Of a stretch of 13,461 nucleotides of DNA, positions 1 through 7,083 are shown in pieces. Within the stretch, counting starts at the first letter, position 1; each line of letters opens with the position of its first letter. The notes under the pieces are model-generated. The model had not been told where the DNA came from. It made no database searches and saw only the letters and a list, made by a program, of their open reading frames with translations. Made by a program: the position numbers and the translations under genes. This DNA comes from Bacteroidia bacterium. GTDB lineage: Bacteria > Bacteroidota > Bacteroidia > NS11-12g > UBA955. The stretch spans positions 1 through 13,461 of the forward strand of contig JALQWO010000030.1 of the NCBI GenBank assembly GCA_023258655.1, given 5' to 3'.

Positions 1-1484
1 TCAAAACCAAGACAAACAGATTTTTCATTAGAGTATAGTTCGTAGTTAATGGGTAGTTTCCCATCGTTGCTGTATATTTTTACCCGAAACACCTGATTAC
101 CATAAACATTTGGGGCAACCGTGTAGCTGTTGGTTTTGCCCGAAAAAACCTCGTTCCACGTGAAACCCGCCTTTTGTTCAAGATGATAATCAAAGTCTGT
201 GTTGAGGACGCTATTTGCCCAACCTGTGTGAGGTGTCCACGATATAACTCGTTGATTTTCAGACAACAACATCGTTTTGTGTGTATAAGACGTATCGTCC
301 GCAAAACCACAATCATTGGTTCGAATTACACGGTATTCTGCGAATGTTTGTTGGGTTTTTGTAGAAACATCGTTAAAGGAAACATTGCCCGGGTTGGCAG
401 TGGTGTGTATGTTTACCCACCCGCCAGGTGTGTTTTTTTCGTATTTTAAAAATGAAAAAGAGCCATCTTTTTTCCATGTGGCATCTATTTGTACAACATC
501 GTTGGATATTACACTTGCTCCAGTGATGTAGGAGATGGGTTTTTGCGAAGCGGCAAATGTGTAATCAATATCTATGGTGTTTGAACTGCTCGTTGTGGTT
601 TTTCCGTTTTGATGCGCCCTAACAAAATAGCGATATTGTTTGTTCAAAGCATATGTGTAGTCGCTAAAGCTATAGTTAGACGGGTCGTTGATCAAATCGG
701 CCGGGATAGACCCCAATAAATCCCAGCGCCCATCTGTGATACAAAACCGCCAAATGGTGTATTTTTCAGTTGTCCATCCTTTGTATTTTGACCAAGTCAA
801 AATTGTTTTTTTGGAACACCAGAACTTAGCGTCTTTTTGAACTATTAGATTAATTGGAGAGTGGTAATTGCTTAGCAAACCACCATTTAAACAACTGTCA
901 AAAGCAGCAATTGAGAAGTTGTTGTTGCTGTTTTTGGGGTTGAATGTTGAGGTGTCGAAACGATAAAAAGTACTAAACGTGTCTTTTATGAGCGCATTAC
1001 CACCCCCAGAGAGTTTGAACAAACTATAACCCAAAATATCTGGATCTACGGGTTTTCTCCAGCCCGCAACAACCCGTTGGGTATTGTATTCTACAGAAAT
1101 GCTATCGGGCTCGAATTGTGCAGGCGCTTGATTATCAACATACACGTGGTTGGAAACCAAACTATCTTTTCCATTACAAGCAAAGGACGTGGACACGTAA
1201 ATCTCCCAAGATTTGGTGTTGGGCAGGGTTGTGCTCATCACAAAAGTGTTTAACGTGTAAAACTCTTTGAGCAATTTCCACGGCGACAACCCATCTTCTC
1301 TTCCATACAATCTGTGATGTTTAAAACTTCCGCAAGCATCTGACGGTGGAGAAAGGCTAACTGTAAGCGTAAATGTTGGACGATCCAAACAAGCCCGATA
1401 AACAGTGGCGGGAACCACAACAGCACTGAGTTTTGTTGCAATCACGAGAGAAAACCAAATCAATATGTTGGGTGTGTTCCGCAA
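1..1484 (-). CDS. Large exported multi-domain protein, N-terminal part (C-terminus beyond left edge)
   Basis: An uninterrupted minus-strand reading frame of about 494 codons runs from near 1500 to base 1 with no stop, so the gene is cut by the window edge. No ATG precedes the probable signal peptide in this frame. I chose the TTG at 1484-1482, which gives a start of RNTPNILIWFSLVIATKLSA, a short basic end plus a hydrophobic stretch at about residues 7-16. The rest reads as successive beta-sandwich, fibronectin-III-like modules: W..P..pdilGYsLFK, YTIWRF, YRYFVRAHQNG, AEYRVIRTNDCG and FRVKIYSNDG, with scattered cysteines (ACLD, DACGS, DSCLNGG, NDCGF). The last visible stretch, SNEKSVCLGF, resembles what usually comes just before a gliding-motility-type (type B) C-terminal sorting domain in Bacteroidota, but that domain lies outside the window. 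Export by type IX secretion to the cell surface or medium is therefore inference. The gene begins 11 bases after the non-catalytic M16 gene and is probably co-transcribed with it. Confidence 0.72.
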   Translation of the reverse strand, partial: MRNTPNILIWFSLVIATKLSAVVVPATVYRACLDRPTFTLTVSLSPPSDACGSFKHHRLYGREDGLSPWKLLKEFYTLNTFVMSTTLPNTKSWEIYVSTSFACNGKDSLVSNHVYVDNQAPAQFEPDSISVEYNTQRVVAGWRKPVDPDILGYSLFKLSGGGNALIKDTFSTFYRFDTSTFNPKNSNNNFSIAAFDSCLNGGLLSNYHSPINLIVQKDAKFWCSKKTILTWSKYKGWTTEKYTIWRFCITDGRWDLLGSIPADLINDPSNYSFSDYTYALNKQYRYFVRAHQNGKTTTSSSNTIDIDYTFAASQKPISYITGASVISNDVVQIDATWKKDGSFSFLKYEKNTPGGWVNIHTTANPGNVSFNDVSTKTQQTFAEYRVIRTNDCGFADDTSYTHKTMLLSENQRVISWTPHTGWANSVLNTDFDYHLEQKAGFTWNEVFSGKTNSYTVAPNVYGNQVFRVKIYSNDGKLPINYELYSNEKSVCLGF

Positions 1485-1495
1485 GTTTGTTTGCT

Positions 1496-2788
1496 TTATG
1501 TTTTCGAGGTGTCTCCTGAAAGTACATGTATAAACGCATTTGGATCTAAATAATTGTTTGCCAACACCAAGATCTCTTCGGGTGTGATTGACCAGATTCC
1601 TGGCAAAACAGTGCTGTAATAATCCATGGTTAAGCCGTGGTACATTGCGTGTTGGAATTTCCCACCCATGGCAAATGGACCATCAAACCCACCCCTAAAC
1701 TGTCCCGAGTAGTATTGTTTTATTTTGTCTAATTCTTCCTCTGTAATGGGCTCTGCTTTCAATTCGGCGAAAATTTCATGAATAACCGCGATGGCCTCAT
1801 CAATGTTATCACTTTTTAAATCACCAGAAATTGTCCATGTGTAATCGTTAAAGGCAGGTTTGAAATAAGAACCAATGCCATAGGTTAAACCTTTTTCTTC
1901 ACGCAGAATTTGCATCAAGCGGGAACCAAAATACCCACCCAACACCAAATTAAGCAGTGTTAAACCAAAACGCTCACGCTGGTCTTTCGGTTTTACGTGT
2001 TTACCCAAACACACACTTACCTGGTTGGTTCCTTCTATGGGATAGAGAATGTGTTTATCATAGGGGGTCGCGGACCCTTCAAATTGGTGTTGCAAAATAG
2101 AAACGGGGTTCCCTGGGTATTTGGAGAGAATCTCAGAAAAACCATCGAGTAACCCAGCGTCTGTATCACCCGAAACAAACAACATCAAATTGTTAATTTG
2201 GAAAGCACGCGACTTAAAATCCAACAAATCTAGGCGCTCAATATTTTGATAATCAATTGGGTTTCCATGAATACCCAACGTGTGATTTTTGCCATAAATG
2301 GTTTCAAGGGCGATACGACTTGACCAATATTTTGGGGTTTTTTGTTGCCTTTCCAGTGATGCGGCCCTAACCAACTTCGCTGATTGTAGTTCTTTATCGG
2401 GGTAGTTGGCCAAATGAATATTTTCCAAAGACCATTGGAACGCCTCCAAAATGTTCTTTCTACTCGCCCTAATTACAACAGAGGAACCCAAATGACCACA
2501 TTCGGTTCTGTGTGTGGCTCCCAGGAAATCGAGATATTCAACAACATCGAATTCGCTCCGAGCATCATTGCCCGAAAACAACAAGTCGTTTGCCAGGGTG
2601 GCTACATAGGGTTTTGTCTGATGAAAAGACCCGGCTGCCCAGAAAAACTCGACCCTTACTACACCAATAGGGCATGGGGAGGAAAGGTGAATTTGGTGCC
2701 CGGAGTTCAAACGAAAAAAACGACTTTCCGGAACCTCAAAAGACCGAATGGTTTTTGTTTCAGGCCGATTTCTTGTTTGTAAATTCAT
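1496..2788 (-). CDS. M16-family peptidase-like protein, non-catalytic subunit
   Basis: A 430-residue protein with the two-lobed insulinase/processing-peptidase fold. Residues about 64-71 (TLANDLLF) occupy the place where active members carry HxxEH, and neither zinc histidine is present, so this chain should not bind catalytic zinc. The C-terminal lobe keeps the family's LGGYFGSRL (283-291) and LREEKGLTYG (295-304, with R296 and Y303). In M16B heterodimers this motif is supplied by the inactive partner and contacts substrate in the other subunit's active site. Its ATG overlaps the TGA of the upstream catalytic gene as ATGA, which favours translational coupling and equal amounts of the two chains. 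No clear signal peptide or lipobox is visible, so a cytoplasmic location is the simplest reading. The family assignment is firm. The substrate is unknown; peptide or leader-peptide degradation would be typical. Confidence 0.9.
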   Translation of the reverse strand: MNLQTRNRPETKTIRSFEVPESRFFRLNSGHQIHLSSPCPIGVVRVEFFWAAGSFHQTKPYVATLANDLLFSGNDARSEFDVVEYLDFLGATHRTECGHLGSSVVIRASRKNILEAFQWSLENIHLANYPDKELQSAKLVRAASLERQQKTPKYWSSRIALETIYGKNHTLGIHGNPIDYQNIERLDLLDFKSRAFQINNLMLFVSGDTDAGLLDGFSEILSKYPGNPVSILQHQFEGSATPYDKHILYPIEGTNQVSVCLGKHVKPKDQRERFGLTLLNLVLGGYFGSRLMQILREEKGLTYGIGSYFKPAFNDYTWTISGDLKSDNIDEAIAVIHEIFAELKAEPITEEELDKIKQYYSGQFRGGFDGPFAMGGKFQHAMYHGLTMDYYSTVLPGIWSITPEEILVLANNYLDPNAFIHVLSGDTSKT

Positions 2789-4029
2789 GATTGTGGATGG
2801 TAGTATATCACAGACACATTATTGGCTTTTAGTGTTTGCTGTGCAATTGATAATACATTGTTCAAGGTTATTTGTTCAATCATTTCGTTTTCTTGATTGA
2901 TATCATCCAGTGAACCGGCGTTTTCATAATAACACAGTCGTTGAGCTAACTGCATAGGCTGTGTTGCCTCAAACAACAATTGTGTGGCATATCGATTTTT
3001 CACTCCCTGATAACCCCTACTAAGGGCATCGCCTTTGACAATCTCTTCTTGGAGCACACCTAGCAAGGCTGTTTCTCCATCTTTGTGTGTAATGCCGTCA
3101 TTCAAAATGCCATACATAACAAAGAGTCCTTCACCCAATCCTCGCATGTAAAAACATTCTGCCGCGTTGAGTTTTTGTTGTTCTTTAACGAGTTTTAATT
3201 GTAGCGGTGAGACATCAGAACCACCAAGCAATTCAGCAAACAACTCCAAACAAATAGAATCTGGGTTACTAAATACAGGGCCTTTCCAAACCAAGAAAAC
3301 GGCAGGGTTGGGGCTTAAATCTTCAGCTTCAAAGAATCTCCGTTCATTTATCGGTGAGTCAACAGGGTATATGTTGCGATTGGGCGCACTCGTTTTTTCA
3401 ATACCTCCAAACCATTTTTCTGCCAAACCCTGGGTTTCTTCGAGGCCAATATTTCCAACCACCGATATAATGGCGTTTTGTGGAGAGTAAAAACGGTCAT
3501 AAAAAGATCGAACATCATCCAAAACAGCCTCTTCAATGTGTTTAATATCGGAACCAATCGTCGGCCACCGGTATGGGCTGTTTTGATAGATCAAATTCCG
3601 AATGTGGTGCCACAACATGCCGAAGGGGGCATTAAAACAACGCTGTTTAAACTCTTCTACTACCACACCGCGCTGCACCGATAGCGATTTTTCGTCTATG
3701 GTAAGTGCGCGCATACGGTCACTTTCCAACCAAAAGGCGGTTTCCACATTTTCAGATGGCATCACCAAGTAGTAATTCGTGAATTCATTGTTTGTAAAAG
3801 CGTTGTTTTGACCCCCCGCTTCTTCCACCTCTTTGTCAAAAACAGGAACGTTTTCACTACCCGAAAACATCAAATGTTCAAAAAGGTGTGCAAACCCTGT
3901 TTTGTGCTCTGATTCGTCTCGCGCTCCCACATTGTATAGTGTGTTTAAAACAACTGTTGTTCGGGTTTTGTCTTGAAGGTGAATAACACGAAGACCATTG
4001 TTGAGGGTGAATTTGTTATATAAATGCAC
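2785..4029 (-). CDS. M16-family zinc metallopeptidase, catalytic subunit
   Basis: A 414-residue zinc endopeptidase of the pitrilysin/processing-peptidase family. The inverted zinc motif is HLFEH (H48, E51 base, H52), inside the conserved GFAHLFEHLMFSGS block. The third ligand is expected in VVVEEFKQR, at E125 or E126, 73-74 residues after the second histidine, close to the family spacing. GGxNNAFTNNEFTNYY (72-87) is the usual strand next to the active site. The N-terminus (FTLNNGLRVI) matches the ordinary family start, so the protein looks complete. The start codon is GTG at 4029-4027; an in-frame TAA lies 12 nt further upstream (4041-4039) and no ATG is available. A perfect -7 element ends 4 nt before the GTG. 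The downstream gene encodes the inactive partner and overlaps by 4 bases, so the product is probably a heterodimer. No secretion signal is evident. Confidence 0.93.
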   Translation of the reverse strand: MHLYNKFTLNNGLRVIHLQDKTRTTVVLNTLYNVGARDESEHKTGFAHLFEHLMFSGSENVPVFDKEVEEAGGQNNAFTNNEFTNYYLVMPSENVETAFWLESDRMRALTIDEKSLSVQRGVVVEEFKQRCFNAPFGMLWHHIRNLIYQNSPYRWPTIGSDIKHIEEAVLDDVRSFYDRFYSPQNAIISVVGNIGLEETQGLAEKWFGGIEKTSAPNRNIYPVDSPINERRFFEAEDLSPNPAVFLVWKGPVFSNPDSICLELFAELLGGSDVSPLQLKLVKEQQKLNAAECFYMRGLGEGLFVMYGILNDGITHKDGETALLGVLQEEIVKGDALSRGYQGVKNRYATQLLFEATQPMQLAQRLCYYENAGSLDDINQENEMIEQITLNNVLSIAQQTLKANNVSVIYYHPQS

Positions 4030-4033
4030 AATA

Positions 4034-4041
4034 CAAATTTA
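4034..4041 (-). promoter_or_regulatory. Bacteroidota-type -7 element for the M16 operon
   Basis: On the minus strand the bases read TAAATTTG, an exact match to the TAnnTTTG consensus of the Bacteroidota housekeeping sigma factor. Only four bases (TATT) separate it from the GTG start of the catalytic M16 gene, so transcription should begin at or next to the start codon. A TTG at 4059-4057, part of the upstream terminator's T-run, could act as the -33 element. Its spacing of 15 bases is shorter than usual. Confidence 0.6.
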
Positions 4042-4057
4042 CCGTTTGGAAGTGGGC

Positions 4058-4097
4058 AAAAAAAAACACCCCGTTGGCGATTACCAACAGGGTGTTT
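4058..4097 (-). terminator. Intrinsic terminator of ssb
   Basis: On the minus strand, after ssb, an inverted repeat is followed by a T-run. The arms are 4097-4090 against 4064-4071 (8 pairs, AAACACCC/GGGTGTTT) and 4088-4084 against 4073-4077 (5 pairs, GTTGG/CCAAC). There is one C/A mismatch between them and a six-base loop at 4078-4083. The T-run is nine bases (4066-4058), the first three of which are also the base of the stem. It begins about 20 bases beyond the ssb stop codon, which fits a factor-independent terminator. Confidence 0.88.
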
Positions 4098-4118
4098 AAC
4101 TGTACAGTGCAGGCTAAT

Positions 4119-4502
4119 TTACACTCCTGCGGGCTGCAAATCATCCTCAGTAATGTGCACGGATTTGCCCTTTGCTTCAATCAAAAGGATGTTTTTTACC
4201 ACAACCTCTGATGTTTCCTTTTTCTGTCCGTCCGCACTCAAATAGGAGCGATGTTGCAATCGACCCTCAACCATGAGTTTGCTTCCTTTTTTCACCATTT
4301 TCTCAAATCGGTCGGCAACAACTCCCCAAGCAACCAATTTGTGCCATTGGGTGTTGTTTACCACATCGCCCGACAACAACGTAACGCGTTCATTGGTTGC
4401 CAGGGTTAGTTTTGCCAACTTTTTTCCACCTTCAAACTCACGGATTTCTGGATCATAACCCACATTTCCGATTAACCTAACGGAATTCAATAAATTTTTC
4501 AT
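4119..4502 (-). CDS. ssb: Single-stranded DNA-binding protein, short form
   Basis: A 127-residue single-OB-fold SSB that would bind single-stranded DNA in replication, repair and recombination. Family hallmarks are LIGNVGYDPEIRE (10-22), GKKLAKLTLATNE (26-38), NTQWHKLVAWGVVADRFEKMVKKGSK (50-75, with the DNA-stacking W53) and VEGRLQHRSY (78-87). The usual long glycine/proline linker and the acidic tip ending in DDLPF or DDIPF are missing. The chain stops at EDDLQPAGV, which keeps only part of the acidic patch. Short SSBs of this kind occur in Bacteroidota, often beside a full-length copy elsewhere, so this could be a paralog rather than the main replication SSB. The ATG at 4502-4500 gives the normal family N-terminus. 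Its transcript ends at a strong terminator, so it is probably a single-gene unit, divergent from the zinc-ribbon gene. Confidence 0.93.
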   Translation of the reverse strand: MKNLLNSVRLIGNVGYDPEIREFEGGKKLAKLTLATNERVTLLSGDVVNNTQWHKLVAWGVVADRFEKMVKKGSKLMVEGRLQHRSYLSADGQKKETSEVVVKNILLIEAKGKSVHITEDDLQPAGV

Positions 4503-4711
4503 AACTCTTCTTTCGTCAATAACTATAAAACAAATAATAACACTGTGTTTTCAACAACCGTGGCCTTTGGTCGTTGTTCAACAATACAAATTTGTTATGG
4601 CAACAAGAGAAAAGTCGGCAATCAATCAGTTATAATCGATTATAACCGGATAAAACAAACGGTGTTTTTTGGGGGTGAAACTTGAAATGATTGTATAGAG
4701 TAAAAACGCTT
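4503..4711. other. Divergent intergenic region between ssb and the zinc-ribbon gene
   Basis: This 209-base AT-rich spacer must contain start signals for both flanking genes. I see no exact TAnnTTTG element on either strand. The nearest match for ssb is CAAATTTG at 4587-4594, which is self-complementary and one base off the consensus. The region also holds a short imperfect palindrome (TTGTT-C-AACAA, 4574-4584) and the 18-bp palindrome listed separately. No small gene is evident. Confidence 0.5.
4629..4646. promoter_or_regulatory. Perfect 18-bp palindrome, possible operator
   Basis: GTTATAATCGATTATAAC is identical to its reverse complement with no central spacer. It sits in the 209-base spacer between the divergent ssb and zinc-ribbon genes, 66 bases upstream of the zinc-ribbon ATG and 127 bases upstream of the ssb ATG. 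No T-run follows it on either strand, so it is not a terminator. A dimeric regulator's binding site is the natural reading, but I recognise no specific regulator and noticed no second copy in the window. Confidence 0.4.
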
Positions 4712-5095
4712 ATGGAAAATCAATACAACACACCCCCCCAATGCAAAGAATGTGGAGACAAGTTGAAAGGAAGAGCAGACAAGTTGTTTTGCAACGATGC
4801 GTGCCGGAGTGCATTTAACAACAGAAGAAATCGAGAACAATTAGATCCGTTAAAATCAATCAACCGGGTCTTGGTCAAGAACAGGAAAATACTCAAGGAG
4901 GTGTACGAAACAGCGAATGGACAAACAACGGTACCTCTGCGACGGTTGGAAAACAAAGGGTTTTTGTTTAATTTTTTTACCCACACAGAAGAGCCACACA
5001 AAGGCAATTGTTATCGATATTGTTATGACTTTGGATATGCAGAGGCAAAAAATGGAGAATTAATGATTACCAAATACCCAGGAACGTATTTGTAA
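4712..5095 (+). CDS. Small zinc-ribbon-like protein of unknown function
   Basis: A 127-residue protein whose N-terminus carries four cysteines in the pattern C-x2-C-x12-C-x3-C (C11, C14, C27, C31: CKECG ... LFCNDACRSAFNN), a probable zinc ribbon or knuckle. A basic stretch (NNRRNRE) follows, then a lysine/arginine-rich helix (SINRVLVKNRKILKEVYE). The C-terminal half is compact and aromatic, with the motif LENKGFLFNFFTH and a YRYCYDFGY segment. I recall short proteins of this layout as conserved hypotheticals in Bacteroidota; the function is unknown and nucleic-acid binding is only an inference. The ATG at 4712 is preferred to the in-frame TTG at 4691 because the sequence resembling the family begins at MENQ. 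It is divergent from ssb and followed after 54 bases by the pseudouridine synthase gene, which has its own promoter-like box. Confidence 0.8.
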   Translation: MENQYNTPPQCKECGDKLKGRADKLFCNDACRSAFNNRRNREQLDPLKSINRVLVKNRKILKEVYETANGQTTVPLRRLENKGFLFNFFTHTEEPHKGNCYRYCYDFGYAEAKNGELMITKYPGTYL

Positions 5096-5119
5096 ATCGC
5101 CCATCGCCCGAAATTACAC

Positions 5120-5127
5120 TACCTTTG
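5120..5127 (+). promoter_or_regulatory. Bacteroidota-type -7 element for the pseudouridine synthase
   Basis: TACCTTTG is an exact match to TAnnTTTG and is placed 22 bases before the ATG at 5150, giving a short but normal leader. No convincing -33 TTG is visible at the usual distance; that place holds a tandem ATCGCCC-ATCGCCC (5096-5109). The gene can therefore probably be transcribed independently of the zinc-ribbon gene upstream. Confidence 0.6.
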
Positions 5128-5149
5128 CGAATTCAAAAGGCAACACTGT

Positions 5150-7078
5150 ATGGCAAAGTCTCCCAAGAAAGAACAAGGCAATGGCAAAAAATTCCAGGTA
5201 AGACAACCCGGAGAAAAGCGCAATCGCAAAATAGACTTTGATAAAACAGAGCCCAAAAAGACAAAGTTTTTTGGAGAAAACAACCCTGGATCTTCTAGCC
5301 CCCGTTCCTTTGAGAAAAAAACGAGGGATGATCGAGGTGATAAGCCCGCGTTTCCAAAAAGGATCGATAGGGGAAATCGATTCCAAGACGGGGGTGATAG
5401 CAGAAAAGACAACACAAGTCGTTCTGGATTTTCTCGTACCGATCGGCCAAAGTTTGGCGACGATAGAAAACCACGGGAAAACAATCCGAGATTCGATAAA
5501 TTTCAATCAACAGAAGACAACCCAAGGGGTGGATTTAAAAAGACCAATCCACGCTTTGCGGAAAAGGGCGGGTTTACGGGTGGCGACAAATCCGGTAGGC
5601 CAAGATTCCCTGGCGACAGAAGCGCGAGATTTTCAAAAGAGGGAGACGATAAAAAGCCCGTTAATACAAGAGACAATCGCGGTGGTTTTGACAAATCAAA
5701 ATCATTTGATAAACCAAGATCATTTGATAAACCACGGCCATTCGACAAGCCAGGTTATTCAGACAAACCCCGTTTCGATAAACCTTGGGAAAGAGACAAT
5801 TCAAGGGGTGGGTTTAAAAAGCCAACAGATTCTGGAAATCAACGCAGCTTTGATAAACCCAGGTCTTTTGATAAACCTTGGGATGGGGAAAATACACGCG
5901 GTGGGTTGAAAAAACCGTTTGACTCGGATAGCAAAAAGGGATTTGGAAAACCCTTCAAAGAAGAAAGGGGCAATCGATTCGATAAACCCCGTGAATTCGG
6001 AAACAAAAAGGATTTCGGAAATAAGCGCGAATTTGATAAACCCGCATTTTCGAGGAATGGGGAAAAACGAAGTTTTGAAAATGAGCGTCCCCAACGCCGT
6101 GAGTTTGAGGAGCGACCAGTGAAGACATCGCCAAACACAGGGGCGAAAGGCTTAGCAAAATTTAAACCGCGTAGTTTTTCAACGGAAGACAATTCTATTC
6201 CAACGACTCATGAAACACCCAAGACTTATGGAATTCCCAAAGCCGAGAAAGCGGACACGCCAAAAGGTTTTAAAGGAAGCAAACGCGAATTCAATCGCGT
6301 ATCCAGTAACCTAGAAAAGGGCGCAGAACACGCAAAAAGTAACGAAATCAGATTAAACCGTTATATAGCCAACAGTGGTATTTGTTCAAGAAGGGAAGCA
6401 GACGAACTGATATTACAGGGTTTGGTGCGAGTGAATGGCGAAATCGTGAACGAATTGGGAACCAAAGTCAAACCCCATGATCACGTAAAAGTTGAGGATC
6501 GGAAAGTGATACCCGAAAAACCTGTTTACATCATCATGAATAAACCCAAAGGATACATAACCACAACAGATGATCCAGAGGGCAGAAAAACAGTCATGGA
6601 TCTCATTGATTTGCCGGGCAAGGAGCGCATCTATCCCATTGGCCGATTGGATCGAAATACCACAGGGGTACTGTTGTTAACAAACGATGGTGAAATGACA
6701 CAAAAACTCATGCATCCGAGTTTTGAAATCAAAAAAGTTTATCGCGCGACTTTGGATAGAAAGCCTTCCAAAGAACACATGCTTCAGTTGGTGGAGGGTG
6801 TAGAATTGGAAGATGGCATGATGGCGTTTGAGCAATGTGGTTTTGTAGAAGAAGGAAAAGAAACCGTTTTGGGAGTGGAAATCAAAAGCGGTCGTAACCG
6901 AATTGTGAGAAGAATGTTTGAGCACTTTGGTTATGAAGTTACAGCGCTAGACAGGGTGTTGCTTGGAGAGTTTGATAAAGTAAAGTTGGGTAGGGGCAAA
7001 TGGCGGTTTCTCACAGAAAAGGAAATGAATTATGTGGATCGCCTGAAGCGTACAAAAGCAAAAGCGCCCAAACAATAG
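5150..7078 (+). CDS. rluB: RsuA/RluB-family pseudouridine synthase with long disordered N-terminal extension
   Basis: A 642-residue protein; the family core is only about 240-290 residues. Residues 1 to about 395 are low-complexity, rich in K, R, D, G, F, S, P and N, and predicted to be disordered. From about 398 comes an S4 RNA-binding domain (EIRLNRYIANSGICSRREAD, then LVRVNGEIV). The catalytic domain follows, with PVYIIMNKPKGYITTTDDP (458-476), GRLDRNTTGVLLLTNDG (498-514, catalytic aspartate D501), the KVYRATLD strand and SGRNRIVRRMFEHFGYEV. It should isomerise a uridine in rRNA; by homology to RluB this is a 23S position near 2605, although RluE/RluF/RsuA-type specificity cannot be excluded. 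The extension contains eight FDKP units and four RGG triplets and may add nonspecific RNA or ribosome affinity. The stop lies 5 bases from the stop of the convergent rRNA methyltransferase gene. Confidence 0.9.
   Translation: MAKSPKKEQGNGKKFQVRQPGEKRNRKIDFDKTEPKKTKFFGENNPGSSSPRSFEKKTRDDRGDKPAFPKRIDRGNRFQDGGDSRKDNTSRSGFSRTDRPKFGDDRKPRENNPRFDKFQSTEDNPRGGFKKTNPRFAEKGGFTGGDKSGRPRFPGDRSARFSKEGDDKKPVNTRDNRGGFDKSKSFDKPRSFDKPRPFDKPGYSDKPRFDKPWERDNSRGGFKKPTDSGNQRSFDKPRSFDKPWDGENTRGGLKKPFDSDSKKGFGKPFKEERGNRFDKPREFGNKKDFGNKREFDKPAFSRNGEKRSFENERPQRREFEERPVKTSPNTGAKGLAKFKPRSFSTEDNSIPTTHETPKTYGIPKAEKADTPKGFKGSKREFNRVSSNLEKGAEHAKSNEIRLNRYIANSGICSRREADELILQGLVRVNGEIVNELGTKVKPHDHVKVEDRKVIPEKPVYIIMNKPKGYITTTDDPEGRKTVMDLIDLPGKERIYPIGRLDRNTTGVLLLTNDGEMTQKLMHPSFEIKKVYRATLDRKPSKEHMLQLVEGVELEDGMMAFEQCGFVEEGKETVLGVEIKSGRNRIVRRMFEHFGYEVTALDRVLLGEFDKVKLGRGKWRFLTEKEMNYVDRLKRTKAKAPKQ
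5687..5917 (+). repeat. Degenerate in-frame FDKP/RGG coding repeats
   Basis: Within the pseudouridine synthase gene, codons 180-256 hold short repeats. The unit RSFDKP or a close variant begins around residues 184, 190, 196, 208, 232 and 238. A longer module, FDKPW-x(3-4)-N-[ST]-RGG-[FL]-KKP, occurs twice (209-225 and 240-256). At DNA level the units resemble TTTGATAAACCA with silent differences. The mixed synonymous codons suggest that selection keeps the peptide pattern, or that the duplications are old. Two more FDKP units occur downstream, around 5977-6045. Confidence 0.8.
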
Positions 7079-7083
7079 AATAA

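Noticed and set aside
174..531. Plus-strand open frames at the left end
   Set aside because: They lie antisense to the continuous minus-strand frame of the exported protein and have no recognisable protein character.
4540..4584. Imperfect stem (AACAAC ... GTTGTT) in the ssb leader
   Set aside because: It needs a bulge and mismatches to extend beyond six pairs, and there is no known leader motif or T-run, so no regulatory RNA is claimed.
5114..5909. Several open frames of 100-220 codons overlapping the low-complexity region in other frames
   Set aside because: They arise from the biased composition of the repeat-rich coding region, show no recognisable domain, and conflict with the clearly coding frame.
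5687..5917. Possible CRISPR-like or non-coding tandem repeat array
   Set aside because: The units are short, degenerate, in frame and keep a peptide pattern (FDKP), with no constant-length spacers. They are coding repeats of the pseudouridine synthase extension.
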